The notes: generated from the letters alone by a model not told the origin. A stretch of DNA of 60,373 bases from Phycisphaerales bacterium (GCA_022072615.1 JAJVHS010000036.1:7360-67732); one strand, 5' to 3'. Shown: positions 42,501-51,498, numbered from the stretch's first letter. A program made the numbers and translations.

Positions 42501-43159
42501 TCGATGCACGACGCGATCAGCTCGGCGCTGAGCGACCGGACATCGTCGAAGATCGCGTGGGCCCCGGCGCCGGCGAGCTGGTCGCGTTTGTGAGTGGTTG
42601 CCACGCCGATGGCGGTCATGCCCGCGGCTCGGGCGGCTTCAATTCCCGGCGGGGCGTCTTCGATGACCGCGCACCTGCGCGGGTCAACGCCGAGCCCGAC
42701 GCCGGCCTTCAGGAACACCTCCGGGGCGGGCTTGCCGCGGGTGACCTGTGAGCCGTCGATGACGGCGTCGAAATAGGCTCGGATGTTGCCGGCGTCGAGA
42801 ACGAGGTCGACGTTCTCCGGGGGCGCGGATGATCCGATGCCAATCCGCGCGCCGCTGGCGCGGAGCGAGTGGAGGAGCGGCTGCGTTCCGGGCGCCAGAG
42901 GAACGTTCTTTCGGACGAGTTCGCGGAACGCGGCTTCCTTCGCGTCCGCGATCGAGAGGGCTTCGGCGGGCGGGATGGCGTCGCCGAACATGATCCGGAT
43001 GCAGTCGGCGTTCACGCGCCCGAAGCACGAGAGGAACGTCTGGTACTCGAGGTCCACTCCACGGGACTTTGCCACATCCTGCCAGCTCAGCCAGTGTGCT
43101 TCCTCGGTGAGCACAAGCACGCCGTCCATGTCGAAGATCACGCCAAGCTGCATGCACAT
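42482..43159 (-). CDS. HAD-superfamily phosphatase (beta-phosphoglucomutase-like)
   Basis: 225 residues with the HAD motifs: nucleophile Asp10 and Asp12 in FDMDGVL, Ser in GIGSSAPP, Lys in RGKPAPEVF, and the acidic motif VIEDAPPG. The cap domain (about 15-90) is the helical subclass-I type, like beta-phosphoglucomutase and sugar phosphatases. Substrate is unknown; next to sugar genes a sugar-phosphate is plausible. ATG at 43159 or 43153 (MQLGVIFD). It tail-overlaps pxpA by 19 bases in a convergent pair. Confidence 0.88.
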   Translation of the reverse strand: MCMQLGVIFDMDGVLVLTEEAHWLSWQDVAKSRGVDLEYQTFLSCFGRVNADCIRIMFGDAIPPAEALSIADAKEAAFRELVRKNVPLAPGTQPLLHSLRASGARIGIGSSAPPENVDLVLDAGNIRAYFDAVIDGSQVTRGKPAPEVFLKAGVGLGVDPRRCAVIEDAPPGIEAARAAGMTAIGVATTHKRDQLAGAGAHAIFDDVRSLSAELIASCIDQHGRR

Positions 43160-43194
43160 TCCTTGGATCGCGGATCCCGCGGTTCACGAGGCGG

Positions 43195-45549
43195 TCAGCG
43201 GGATTCGGGTCGGACGATACGCACGCCGAAGACGCCGCCCGCGGTTTTCTGCGGATGAGCCTGGAAGCGCACGGTCACGAACTGTTTGCCGGTGGTCATC
43301 TCGGCGGGGATGTCGTAGGCCTGGTCGAAGAACTCGCCCGGGCGGTTGTTGTCGAGCACCTGGGTGGCAAGCTTCCGGCCGTCCACCAGGATGTCGAACT
43401 CCCGGTCGCCGGTGTCGCTGCCCCAGTAGGTGCAGATCAGCGTCGCGGGTCCCTGTGCCGGGAGCTTGAGCCGGAACGAGAACCAGTTGCCGCGATAGGC
43501 GTCTCTCCATTGCACGCCGCGGAACTCGCCGGTGTTGGTGCGCTCGCCTTCGAAGCCGTGATCGCGCTCGGACTGCATGTTGCCGGGCTGGACGAAGTCG
43601 GAGGTCCGGGCTTCGAGTGCCCGGCGCTGCTCGTCGAGTGCTCGGAGCCGCTGCTGGTGGGCGGCCCACTGCGGCCGCGTGAGGTGGGTCCAGTAGACGG
43701 CGTAGGCCTCTTTCTCGATGCGGAAGAAAGGAACGAGCGGCACGTCGTGCGGGACGACCGAGCCGCGCGACCGGAACTTCATCTGTGCGCCGGGCTCGCG
43801 TTCGATCCACCGACTCGGGTCGGGATCATCGGTCACGATGTACGGCAGATCGGACGCGGCGGGCACCCGGTCGCCGAGCACGCCGGCGAGCACGATCGGC
43901 CCGGCGAGGAGCGCGACGGTGGTGGGATCGTCCGGTGTCGGTTCGACGCGTACCGGCATCGGGAGATCGATGCGGATTCGGTCGCCCACTTTCCATCGCC
44001 GGTTGATTCGGGTGTAGATGCCGGTCGGCTCGGGTTGAGCACCCACCGCCTCGCCGTTCACGGCGATCCGGGCATCACCGGTGATCCACGATGGCCTGCG
44101 AACGAGCAATGAAATCTCGCGGTCGGGCGCAGACTCGATGATGAGTTCGCTCGCCGGATCGTCCGGGAAGGCGGTCTCCTGCCGCAGTTGCATCTGCGTT
44201 TGATCGCTCGTTGCGGTGCTCGCGATGAACAGGTTGACCATCAGCGAGTCGGACGTCTGGGAGTAGATCGCATCGCCGTAGGAGGCGTGGTTCTCCATGC
44301 CGGTGCCGACGCAGCACGTAAAATCGCTGTCGAGGCTCTGGAACTGCTTCTGGGAACCGGTCCTGAGAGGCACGAAGTAGCACACCGCCGCCGACACCGG
44401 GCTCTGCGAGGCGAGGATGTGGTTGAACAGGGCCCGCTCGTAGTAGTCCATGTACGCCGCACGCGGCGCCCACGAGTGCAGAGTGCGCGTCAGCTTGAGC
44501 ATGTTGTACGTGTTGCAGGTCTCGGTCGTGTTGCCGTTCAGCCTTGCGCCCAGCATCCCGGGCGGGCCGAGGTACTCGTTGAGGCTGTTGCCGCCGGTGA
44601 CGTAGGTGTGGTTCCGGGTCATCGTGTCCCAGAAGAACCGAGCGGCCACCGCCAGGTTGTACGGCACATCGCCGGAGGGTGGGGCCAGTTCCGCCTGACG
44701 CGCGGCGCCGATGAACTTGGGGATCTGGGTGTTGGAGTGGAGCCCGGGCAGCACGTCGCGGTGCTGGGCGAACGGCTCGAGCACCTGGCGGTCGTTGAAT
44801 CGCCGCGCGAGCACAAGGAAGCGGTCCTCCCCGGTGAGCGCGAACAAATCGGCCGCGACTTCGTTCATCCCGCCGTGCTCGCAGCGGAGCATGGTGTTGA
44901 GCTGCGCGGCGTCGAGGCGGTCGGTGACTTTCAGCGAGTACTCGCCCAGACCTTTCATGACCTCGAGGGCCAGAGGATCGCCGCAGAGCACAAAGCAGTC
45001 GCGCAGCCCGGCCATCTCCTTGTGGAGGGTGTACCAGGGAACCCAGATGCCGTTGAGATCGAAGCCCTTGCTGCGGATATCGCCGCGTGAGACCTCGTCG
45101 AGCGCCCGCTTGCCGCCGGGGATCGCCGCGACATAACCATCGCCGTGCGCCGCCTGGCACTCGGCGAGTTCACGGACGATCGCGGCGGCTCGGTCGCGGA
45201 AGCGAGCATCGCCGGTGGCGGCGTACATCTTCGCGCAGCCGCTGAGGTAGTGCCCGAGCGTGTGCCCGCTGATCGTCTCGCCCTCCCACCCGGGGTAGCC
45301 CTCCGCCTTGGGAGCGAGTCCGGCCTCCTTGCGGAACCTCGCGAGCAGGCGGTCCGGGTCGAGCGAGAGCAGGTACGCGGCGGTTCGGTCCTGCGCCGCC
45401 TTGAAGGGACCGTCGAGGAGGCGGACTTTTCCTGGCGCCAGCGGCTTTGCAACGACCTGCTGGATCGAGGGCTCGTGCTCAGCCTGCTGGCCCCAGGCGG
45501 GCGCGGCCACGGCACAGACCAGCACCAGCGAGGCGAATGTGTCTCGCAT
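43195..45549 (-). CDS. Secreted GH127-family beta-L-arabinofuranosidase (DUF1680)
   Basis: 784 residues starting at ATG 45549 with GGGAG about 8 bases upstream and signal peptide MRDTFASLVLVCAVAAPAWG. The GH127 fold is recognised by YPGWEGETISGHTLGHYLSG and by the zinc and catalytic residues: Glu343 and Cys345 in NTTETCNTYNM and Cys412-Cys413 in FTCCVGTGMEN, which match the glutamate, ligand cysteines and nucleophile of HypBA1. The C-terminus adds a beta-sandwich (about 640-780). It should release L-arabinose from arabinan or glycoprotein side chains outside the cytoplasm. It is the last gene of a four-gene arabinose operon, 23 bases after the isomerase. Confidence 0.9.
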   Translation of the reverse strand: MRDTFASLVLVCAVAAPAWGQQAEHEPSIQQVVAKPLAPGKVRLLDGPFKAAQDRTAAYLLSLDPDRLLARFRKEAGLAPKAEGYPGWEGETISGHTLGHYLSGCAKMYAATGDARFRDRAAAIVRELAECQAAHGDGYVAAIPGGKRALDEVSRGDIRSKGFDLNGIWVPWYTLHKEMAGLRDCFVLCGDPLALEVMKGLGEYSLKVTDRLDAAQLNTMLRCEHGGMNEVAADLFALTGEDRFLVLARRFNDRQVLEPFAQHRDVLPGLHSNTQIPKFIGAARQAELAPPSGDVPYNLAVAARFFWDTMTRNHTYVTGGNSLNEYLGPPGMLGARLNGNTTETCNTYNMLKLTRTLHSWAPRAAYMDYYERALFNHILASQSPVSAAVCYFVPLRTGSQKQFQSLDSDFTCCVGTGMENHASYGDAIYSQTSDSLMVNLFIASTATSDQTQMQLRQETAFPDDPASELIIESAPDREISLLVRRPSWITGDARIAVNGEAVGAQPEPTGIYTRINRRWKVGDRIRIDLPMPVRVEPTPDDPTTVALLAGPIVLAGVLGDRVPAASDLPYIVTDDPDPSRWIEREPGAQMKFRSRGSVVPHDVPLVPFFRIEKEAYAVYWTHLTRPQWAAHQQRLRALDEQRRALEARTSDFVQPGNMQSERDHGFEGERTNTGEFRGVQWRDAYRGNWFSFRLKLPAQGPATLICTYWGSDTGDREFDILVDGRKLATQVLDNNRPGEFFDQAYDIPAEMTTGKQFVTVRFQAHPQKTAGGVFGVRIVRPESR

Positions 45550-45572
45550 GACAGACTCCCGAATGACCATGC

Positions 45573-47084
45573 TCAGACCGTCAGCGCTTCCCGGAAGCGA
45601 GCATCGGTCGCGACCACGCCGTCGAACGGAAGAGTCGGCGTGTAGAGCCCAGGCGTCGCTTGGTCGCCGACGTACATCCTGATCCCGAGGTAGTTGCCGA
45701 GCGCTTCCCACAGCACATTGCCCACATGGCCCTGCGTGATGGCCACGTGATGCGGGAAGTGCTGGAGGAGCACGTTGCGGTACAGGGACTGGAGGCCCGG
45801 GATCCGGCACCAGCCGTAGCAGCCGAAGGTGACCGCGGGGTTGCTCTCGATCGCGCCCTGGGCGATCACCGCTTTCAGGTCGCCGCGCGGGTCCTGGGTC
45901 AGTCGGCAGAGCGTGAGCGGTCCGTCGCGGGCGATGAACTCGATCGTGCCCTCGGAATCCTCGTACGTGGCGGCTCCGCTCGACGCGATGATCTCCTGCA
46001 CCCCGAGCTTCACGGGGGTGCGGGCGAAGGCCGCTGGAAAGACGCCGCAGTGCCACACGTTGGCGAGTTCATCGTCATCGTTGTGCAGGTTGTTCCAGTC
46101 GGCCAGGCCGGCGGGCGAGTCGCTGGCGAGCATCGCGGCGTGCATCGACATCGTGCCCATGATGTCCGCCTCGCAGGCGGAGGGGATGCCCTCGTCGCCG
46201 AAACGGCTCATGGTCGTACACGAGCACACGCCGTAATTGGCCTGGATGCTCGTCCAGCACTGGATGCCGAAGGCGTCGATGGCGTTGGCTCGTGCCCAGC
46301 GCCTGAGGAACAACTCGAGCTTGGCGCTGCGCACGACCGAAAGCTGCTTGATCCGCGAGGTATCGGCGTATCCCTGGATGGATGCGACGACCCGGGCAAG
46401 ATCGGGATCGCCATCTGGGATGCGGTTGGCGCCGCCGATGGCCTCGGAAAGGTCGAGCGTGACCACCGTCGGGCCCAGGAGCTGGAGCTGCTTCTCGTTG
46501 AACCGGCAGGTCCAGAAGGCGTCGGGCCGGGCGCCGATCTGCCCGTAGCGGGCGTTGCGAAGGCCGTTGACGACGCGGCAGACGCGCACGAAGAGATCAA
46601 GGTCGGCGGTGAAGGACGAATCCGACGGGAAGCAGATCGGTCGCTGTGCGACGGTGTACGGGGCGCCGATCTGACGGAGCACCTCGCCGATGGAGAGCAG
46701 GCCGCAGAAGCTGTCGCGGCGGCGCGTGGTCATCGTGAGGCGTTCTTCCTCCTGGCATCCGAAGATCATGATGGGAACGTTGAGGGCGGCCTTCTTGACG
46801 CACCAGGCGACGCCCTGTTCCTCGCCGAAATTGACGGCTCCGATAAGGATGCCATGAACCTTTTCGCGGCGGAAGAGCTCGGCGGCGTGCTCGGCCTCCT
46901 GCCTTGTTTCGACGCAGCCGACCTTGGTATCGGCCACGGAGGGGACGACGACCTGGATGCCCATTCTCTGCATTGCGGCGACGGTCTGGTCGCGCATGGA
47001 AGCGGCGAGTTCCTTGGAGAAGAAGCCGCGGTTGGCGGGGATGAAGCCGAGTTTGATGGGTGGCAATGGCATGTGGAGTGTCAC
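45573..47084 (-). CDS. FucI/AraA-type sugar isomerase, likely L-arabinose isomerase
   Basis: 503 residues of the L-fucose/L-arabinose isomerase superfamily. The metal and proton-transfer residues are in GIPSACEADIMG (Glu305, Asp307) with GIQCWTSIQANYG just before. It resembles FucI more than classical AraA, but lies between araD and GH127, so L-arabinose to L-ribulose is the likely reaction (inference). The GTG at 47084 overlaps the araD stop (GTGA); an ATG at 47072 (MPLPPIKLG) is the alternative. Confidence 0.85.
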   Translation of the reverse strand: MTLHMPLPPIKLGFIPANRGFFSKELAASMRDQTVAAMQRMGIQVVVPSVADTKVGCVETRQEAEHAAELFRREKVHGILIGAVNFGEEQGVAWCVKKAALNVPIMIFGCQEEERLTMTTRRRDSFCGLLSIGEVLRQIGAPYTVAQRPICFPSDSSFTADLDLFVRVCRVVNGLRNARYGQIGARPDAFWTCRFNEKQLQLLGPTVVTLDLSEAIGGANRIPDGDPDLARVVASIQGYADTSRIKQLSVVRSAKLELFLRRWARANAIDAFGIQCWTSIQANYGVCSCTTMSRFGDEGIPSACEADIMGTMSMHAAMLASDSPAGLADWNNLHNDDDELANVWHCGVFPAAFARTPVKLGVQEIIASSGAATYEDSEGTIEFIARDGPLTLCRLTQDPRGDLKAVIAQGAIESNPAVTFGCYGWCRIPGLQSLYRNVLLQHFPHHVAITQGHVGNVLWEALGNYLGIRMYVGDQATPGLYTPTLPFDGVVATDARFREALTV

Positions 47085-47794
47085 GTGAGGGGTGCGGAGC
47101 GTGGCGACTGGCCGTAATAGGCGTCGGGCCCGTGTTTGCGGTCGTGGTGCTTGCGGAGGATGTGCGGCTCGAGCGCGGCGTTGGGATCGAGCATCAGCGT
47201 GTGGAACGCCATGTGGGCGATGGCTTCGAGCGCGGTCGCGTTCTCGACCGACTTGGCGGCCGTGGGTCCCCAGGCGAAAGGCCCGTGGCCGGCGACCAGC
47301 ACCGCGGGCACGCGGACCGGGTCAATCGTGGCGAACCGTTCGATGATCGCCTTGCCGGTGGCGGCCTCGTAGCCGTCCTGGACTTCCGCCGCGGTGAGCT
47401 GGCGAGTGACGGGAACTTCGCCGGCAAAGTGATCGGCGTGCGTCGTGCCGAGGCAAGGGATCGGTCGGCGGGCCTGGGCAAAGATGCACGCCCACGGGCT
47501 GTGCGTGTGCGTGATGCCGCCGATGGCGGTGAAGGCGCGGTAGAGCGCCAGGTGCGTTGGCGTGTCGGTCGAGGGGCGGAGCGCCGACTCAACGACGTTT
47601 CCTGAGAGGTCCACAACGACCACATGATCGGGCGTGAGATCGGCGTAGGCGACGCCGGTCGGCTTGATGGCGACCAGGTCTCGACTGCGCGTGATACCGC
47701 TCACGTTGCCCCAGGTCAGCGGCGCGAGGCCCCGGGCGGCGAGCGCACGATTGGCCTCGCACACTTCCTCGCGGATCTGGCGAAGGGTGTTCAT
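47081..47794 (-). CDS. araD: L-ribulose-5-phosphate 4-epimerase
   Basis: 237 residues, the usual size. The class-II aldolase-like zinc ligands are present: Asp77 (PSTDTPTH), His96 and His98 (THTHSP) and His170 (VAGHGPFAWG), matching the AraD pattern. It converts L-ribulose-5-phosphate to D-xylulose-5-phosphate, feeding the pentose phosphate pathway. Its start codon overlaps the stop of araB by 4 bases (ATGA), and its stop overlaps the isomerase start. Confidence 0.95.
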   Translation of the reverse strand: MNTLRQIREEVCEANRALAARGLAPLTWGNVSGITRSRDLVAIKPTGVAYADLTPDHVVVVDLSGNVVESALRPSTDTPTHLALYRAFTAIGGITHTHSPWACIFAQARRPIPCLGTTHADHFAGEVPVTRQLTAAEVQDGYEAATGKAIIERFATIDPVRVPAVLVAGHGPFAWGPTAAKSVENATALEAIAHMAFHTLMLDPNAALEPHILRKHHDRKHGPDAYYGQSPRSAPLT

Positions 47795-49509
47795 GCGAGC
47801 GCTCCGCGGCGGACGGTCTCTCGCAGATCGATGAGCTGCTTCATGACATCGTCGAGCGACCCGGTGCATCCGCGCACACCGAACGCGTCGTGGAGCCTGC
47901 TGTAGAGCGCAAAGAGCCGGCGGTAGGTCGCGACCGCGTCCGGGCGCGGCGTGTACACCGTGGACTTGACGCCCGTCATCGCCGCCTGCGCGGCGGAGAC
48001 TGAAGTGTGGGCGCCGCCGACGACCGCGCCGAAGATCGCGGCCCCCAGCGCGCAGGTCTGGCTGGATCGGCTGACCTTCATCGGTCGCCCGGTGACATCG
48101 GCGTAGACCTGCATGACCAGCGGGCTCTTCTCGGCGATCCCGCCGCAATTGACGATCTCGGCAACCTTCACGCCGTACTGCTCGATCCGCTCGATGATCT
48201 TGAGCGCTCCGAAGGCGGTGGCCTCGATGAGCGCGAGGTACACCTCGGCGGCGCTGGTCGCGAGCGTCTGGCCGATCAGCAGACCGGTGAGCCGGGGATC
48301 GACGAGCACGGTCCGGTTGCCATTGTTCCAGTCGAGGGCGACTAGCCCGGATTCCCCGGGCTTCAGTCCCGACGCCTCTTCCGTCAATCGGCGGTGTGCG
48401 TCTTCCGCCGACCCGCCAGAGGGACCGCCGGTTGCGAACCGAGCCGCGAACCAGTTGAAGATGTCGCCCACGGCCGACTGACCGGCCTCGATGCCGTACA
48501 TGCCGGGCATGATCGATTCGGGCACGATTCCGCAGACGCCGGGAATGTCCTCGAGCCGCTGATCCATCGGCCAGACCATGCAGTCGCATGTGCTCGTGCC
48601 CATGATCTTGACGAGCGTCCCGGGCCTGATGCCCGATCCGACTGCGCCCATGTGGGCGTCGAAGGCACCGACCGCGACGGGAATGCCCGGGGTCAGGCCG
48701 ACGCGGCGGGCGATCTCTTCGCGGAGCGATCCCGCCCGGCGGTCTGAAGGAACGGCCTTCGTGTACAAACGCCGGTAGGACGCCGGCAACCCGAGTTCCT
48801 GCAGGAATGCCTCGGATGGGAGGCCGCCCCATTGCGGGTTGTACATGGCCTTGTGCCCGGCGGCGCAGATGCTCCGAGCCATGGACCCCGGATCGGTGTT
48901 TCCCGTCAGCCAACCGGGCACCCAGTCGCAGAGCTCGACCCAGGACGCTGCCGTGCCCGCGACCTTCGGGTTGATACGCGAGCAGTGGAGGATCTTGGAC
49001 CAGTACCACTCGGAGGAGTAGGCCCCGCCGCACTTGGCCAGGTACGGCTCGCCGCGCTCCGCGGCTCGCCGGGTGATCTCGGCCGCTTCGCTCCAGGATG
49101 TGTGGTCCTTCCAGAGCCACGCCATCGCGTCGGGCGTTTCCTGAAACTCCGGGAGCAGGCCGAGCGGCGTGCCACGATGATCGACGGGAAGAGGCGTCGA
49201 ACCGGTCGTATCGACGCCGATCCCGACGATGGCATCGGCCGAGCAGCCCGGGACCTGTGAGGCGGCCTGGACCGCCGCGCGAACGGACTTCTCGAATCCT
49301 TCCACGTAGTCGGCGGGGTGCTGGCGAGCAAGGTTGGGGTCGCGAGCGTCGACAATCACGCCGTCGGTGCCGTGGGAGTAGGTCCACGTCGCGGTCGCGA
49401 TCTCTTCGCCGGTGGCGGTGTCAACCACCAGCGCCCGCACGCTCGATGTGCCGTAATCGACGCCCAGGGCGAGCGTCCGCCGGCCCGATCGCGCGTCTGA
49501 AGTTGCCAC
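47791..49509 (-). CDS. araB: Ribulokinase
   Basis: 572 residues from a GTG at 49509, with AGAGGAG about 9 bases upstream; no ATG is near. It is a FGGY sugar kinase: GVDYGTSSVRALVVD near the N-terminus, GVDTTGSTPLPVD, GAFDAHMGAVGSG (catalytic Asp in the family) and GTSTCDCMVWP. The fold and size fit AraB, which phosphorylates L-ribulose with ATP. First gene of the operon araB-araD-isomerase-GH127, with the palindrome at 49583-49598 in its promoter region. Confidence 0.94.
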   Translation of the reverse strand: MATSDARSGRRTLALGVDYGTSSVRALVVDTATGEEIATATWTYSHGTDGVIVDARDPNLARQHPADYVEGFEKSVRAAVQAASQVPGCSADAIVGIGVDTTGSTPLPVDHRGTPLGLLPEFQETPDAMAWLWKDHTSWSEAAEITRRAAERGEPYLAKCGGAYSSEWYWSKILHCSRINPKVAGTAASWVELCDWVPGWLTGNTDPGSMARSICAAGHKAMYNPQWGGLPSEAFLQELGLPASYRRLYTKAVPSDRRAGSLREEIARRVGLTPGIPVAVGAFDAHMGAVGSGIRPGTLVKIMGTSTCDCMVWPMDQRLEDIPGVCGIVPESIMPGMYGIEAGQSAVGDIFNWFAARFATGGPSGGSAEDAHRRLTEEASGLKPGESGLVALDWNNGNRTVLVDPRLTGLLIGQTLATSAAEVYLALIEATAFGALKIIERIEQYGVKVAEIVNCGGIAEKSPLVMQVYADVTGRPMKVSRSSQTCALGAAIFGAVVGGAHTSVSAAQAAMTGVKSTVYTPRPDAVATYRRLFALYSRLHDAFGVRGCTGSLDDVMKQLIDLRETVRRGALA

Positions 49510-49582
49510 TCGAAAGGCTCCTCTCACCCGTTGCCGGTCGTGCGCGGCCGGTGGTGGTTGATTCACCGGACATACATCGTGA

Positions 49583-49598
49583 AGATAGTGTACTATCT
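49583..49598. promoter_or_regulatory. 16-bp palindrome AGATAGT-GT-ACTATCT between araB and the binding-protein gene
   Basis: Perfect 7-base arms around a central GT, 74 bases upstream of araB and 74 bases upstream of the divergent gene at 49673, so it can serve both. It is shaped like an operator for a dimeric GntR/LacI-type repressor responding to arabinose. No regulator gene is in the window. Confidence 0.55.
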
Positions 49599-49672
49599 GC
49601 CGGGGCGGCTGCCAACACTGGCACGCCCCGGATTGGACAGTCGGCGACAGGGCGAATGAAGAGGAACGCGCG

Positions 49673-50695
49673 ATGAACTGGAATTCCCGGCGGCGAGCAC
49701 TTAGATTGATGGCGGCGGCGATCGCGGGCCTGGCGACGGCGTGCGAGAAAAAGAGCGAGACCCAGGCGCCGGCCCCCGACGCGGGCAAGTCGGGGACCAG
49801 CGCCGCGCCGACCACGGAGAACAAGCGCAGCGTCGGGTTCTCCCAGATCGGCGCCGAGAGCGATTGGCGCAAGGCCAATACCGAGTCGATCCAGGCGGAG
49901 GCGGCGGCTCGCGGCTTCGAGCTCGAGTTCGCGGATGCCCAGCAGAAGCAGGAGAACCAGATCAAGGCTCTCCGAGCCTTCGTGGTCAAGGGCGTTGACG
50001 TGATCGCGTTCTCGCCCGTGGTCGAAACGGGCTGGGAGCCGGTGCTCAAGGAGATCAAGCAGGCGGGGATCCCCGTCGTGCTGACCGATCGCGCGGTGGA
50101 AGTCTCGGACCCTGACCTGTACGTGACCTTCATCGGTGCGGACTTCGTCGAGGAAGGACGCCGCGCGGCGCGCTGGCTGATCAAGGAGATGGGCGGGAAG
50201 GCGATGGTCGCCGAGCTCCAGGGCACGCCCGGGTCGGCCCCGGCGATCGACCGCAAGCGCGGTTTCGAGGAGGAGATCAAGTCTCACCCCGACATCAAGA
50301 TCATCAAGAGCCAGAGCGGTGAATTCACCCGGTCCAAGGGCCGCGAGGTGATGGAGACGTTCCTCAAGAGCCCCGAGGGCAAGCAGATCAACGCGCTGTA
50401 CGCCCACAACGACGACATGGCGCTGGGGGCGATCCAGGCGATCGAAGAAGCGGGCCTCAAGCCCGGCGTGGACATCAAGATCGTCTCCATTGACGGCGTA
50501 CGCTCGGCGTTCGAGGCGATGGCGGCGGGCAAGCTCAACTGCACGGTGGAGTGCAACCCGCTGCTCGGCCCGCAGCTCTTTGATGCGATCGAAGCGATCC
50601 TCGCCAAGAAGCCTGTCGAGCGCCGGATCGTGACGCCGTCGGGCGTGTTCGAGCAGGCGACCGCAGCCGAGGACATCAAGACGCGCAAGTATTGA
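49673..50695 (+). CDS. ABC-type sugar-binding lipoprotein (periplasmic binding protein type 1)
   Basis: 340 residues; GAGGAA about 8 bases upstream. The N-terminus carries RRR, a hydrophobic core and the lipobox LATAC (Cys at 24), so it is lipid-anchored. An acidic/Pro/Ala linker (25-50) precedes the two-lobed sugar-binding fold (VGFSQIGAESDWRKANTESI, LYVTFIGADFVEEGRR, ALYAHNDDMALGAIQAIEEAG), close to the YtfQ group that binds galactofuranose and related furanoses. The neighbouring genes make arabinose or arabinofuranose the expected ligand. No ATPase or permease gene follows; the transcript runs into a tRNA gene. Confidence 0.9.
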   Translation: MNWNSRRRALRLMAAAIAGLATACEKKSETQAPAPDAGKSGTSAAPTTENKRSVGFSQIGAESDWRKANTESIQAEAAARGFELEFADAQQKQENQIKALRAFVVKGVDVIAFSPVVETGWEPVLKEIKQAGIPVVLTDRAVEVSDPDLYVTFIGADFVEEGRRAARWLIKEMGGKAMVAELQGTPGSAPAIDRKRGFEEEIKSHPDIKIIKSQSGEFTRSKGREVMETFLKSPEGKQINALYAHNDDMALGAIQAIEEAGLKPGVDIKIVSIDGVRSAFEAMAAGKLNCTVECNPLLGPQLFDAIEAILAKKPVERRIVTPSGVFEQATAAEDIKTRKY

Positions 50696-50880
50696 GCCGG
50701 ACGATCGCCCGCCCCGGACAAGCGACGGTTGGCATGATCGCCAGCGCCCGGCGTCCGCCCCAGTTGCGTGATCTCGACAAGTCCGGGCCCGTCGTCTTCC
50801 GCGTGTGCCGACCGCGAGCAGTGATGGCACGCGGCGTTGGCACCCACGGACACGCCGGGCATACCCTTGTCACTCACTCA

Positions 50881-50965
50881 GCCGGAGTGGCGGAACTGGC
50901 AGACGCGACGGATTCAAAATCCGTTACCCCTTAAAGGTGTGTGGGTTCGACTCCCTCCTCCGGCA
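50881..50965 (+). tRNA. tRNA-Leu (anticodon CAA)
   Basis: 85-base class-II tRNA. Acceptor GCCGGAG pairs with CTCCGGC, the anticodon arm ACGGA-TTCAAAA-TCCGT gives CAA, there is a long variable arm (TACCCCTTAAAGGTGTGT) and the T loop is GTTCGAC. Discriminator A is at 50965 and CCA is not encoded. Confidence 0.97.
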
Positions 50966-51110
50966 TTCCAGCAGCGGCCCCGAACGGCCTGCGACGGTCT
51001 GCGAGCATACGAAGACGCGGGCAGACTGCAAGACGGCGGCGCAATCGTCAGACAAGCCATTCGTCGAGCGAGATCGTGGCCGTCGGCCTGAAGGTTCGAC
51101 CCGTCGCTTC

Positions 51111-51395
51111 ACGACTTGAGGTCGAACGAACCAACGGATCTCCTTCCTCCGTCGTTTTCGATCTCAACCCATAGCTTGCTGTCCTCGGGAATGGGACGTG
51201 GGTCCGCCTCGTGGGTGTGCCACCTATTGGGCTCGGCCGGGTTCTTGATGCCGGACTTTCGAGGCTCACCATGCCGATCACCGGCCCCTGAGAGGATGCC
51301 GGGTCTGTGCCGTTCCGAGCGAGCAAGTTCTTCACCCGCCCGGCGTACAGCACGGCGCCGGTGAGAAGGATCGATGCGACTCCGCCGATCATCAC
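51111..51395 (-). pseudogene. Possible small membrane-anchored ORF interrupted by a frameshift
   Basis: The frame from ATG 51395 starts with a good membrane helix (MMIGGVASILLTGAVLYAGR, then VKNLLARNG), but after about 51260 its composition becomes Ser/Arg/Thr-rich and unlike protein. The neighbouring frame then becomes sensible (NRWHTHEADPRPIPEDSKLWVEIE) and ends at TGA near 51109-51111. One indel around 51250-51265 would join them into about 95 residues. It could be a decayed gene, a sequencing error or a chance pattern; no family is recognised. Confidence 0.3.
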
Positions 51396-51433
51396 CGACG
51401 CCGCGTGCCGTGCGAAGGAGAAAAGGGATCTGC

Positions 51434-51478
51434 AAAAAACGGCACACGCCGCGGTCGGGGTTGGACCGCAGCGTGTGC
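51434..51478 (-). terminator. Strong Rho-independent terminator for the leftward secreted-protein gene
   Basis: On the minus strand GCACACGCTGCGGTC pairs with GACCGCGGCGTGTGC (15 bp, one G-U) around a 7-base loop, then CC-G-TTTTTT. It starts 21 bases after the stop at 51499. Confidence 0.85.
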
Positions 51479-51498
51479 AGCTCGATTGTCGCGGTCAA

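Larger units (their letters stand above)
50966..51498. other. Region between tRNA-Leu and the next secreted gene, mostly without clear genes
   Basis: Apart from the possible broken ORF at 51111-51395 and the terminator at 51434-51478, I see no gene here. The 3' flank of the tRNA has no repeated tRNA fragment or integrase, so there is no sign of an integrated element. Confidence 0.5.

Noticed and set aside
50805..51119. Open frames over tRNA-Leu on the plus strand
   Set aside because: They translate the tRNA itself (GGTGRRDGFKI); no ribosome-binding site or protein-like composition.
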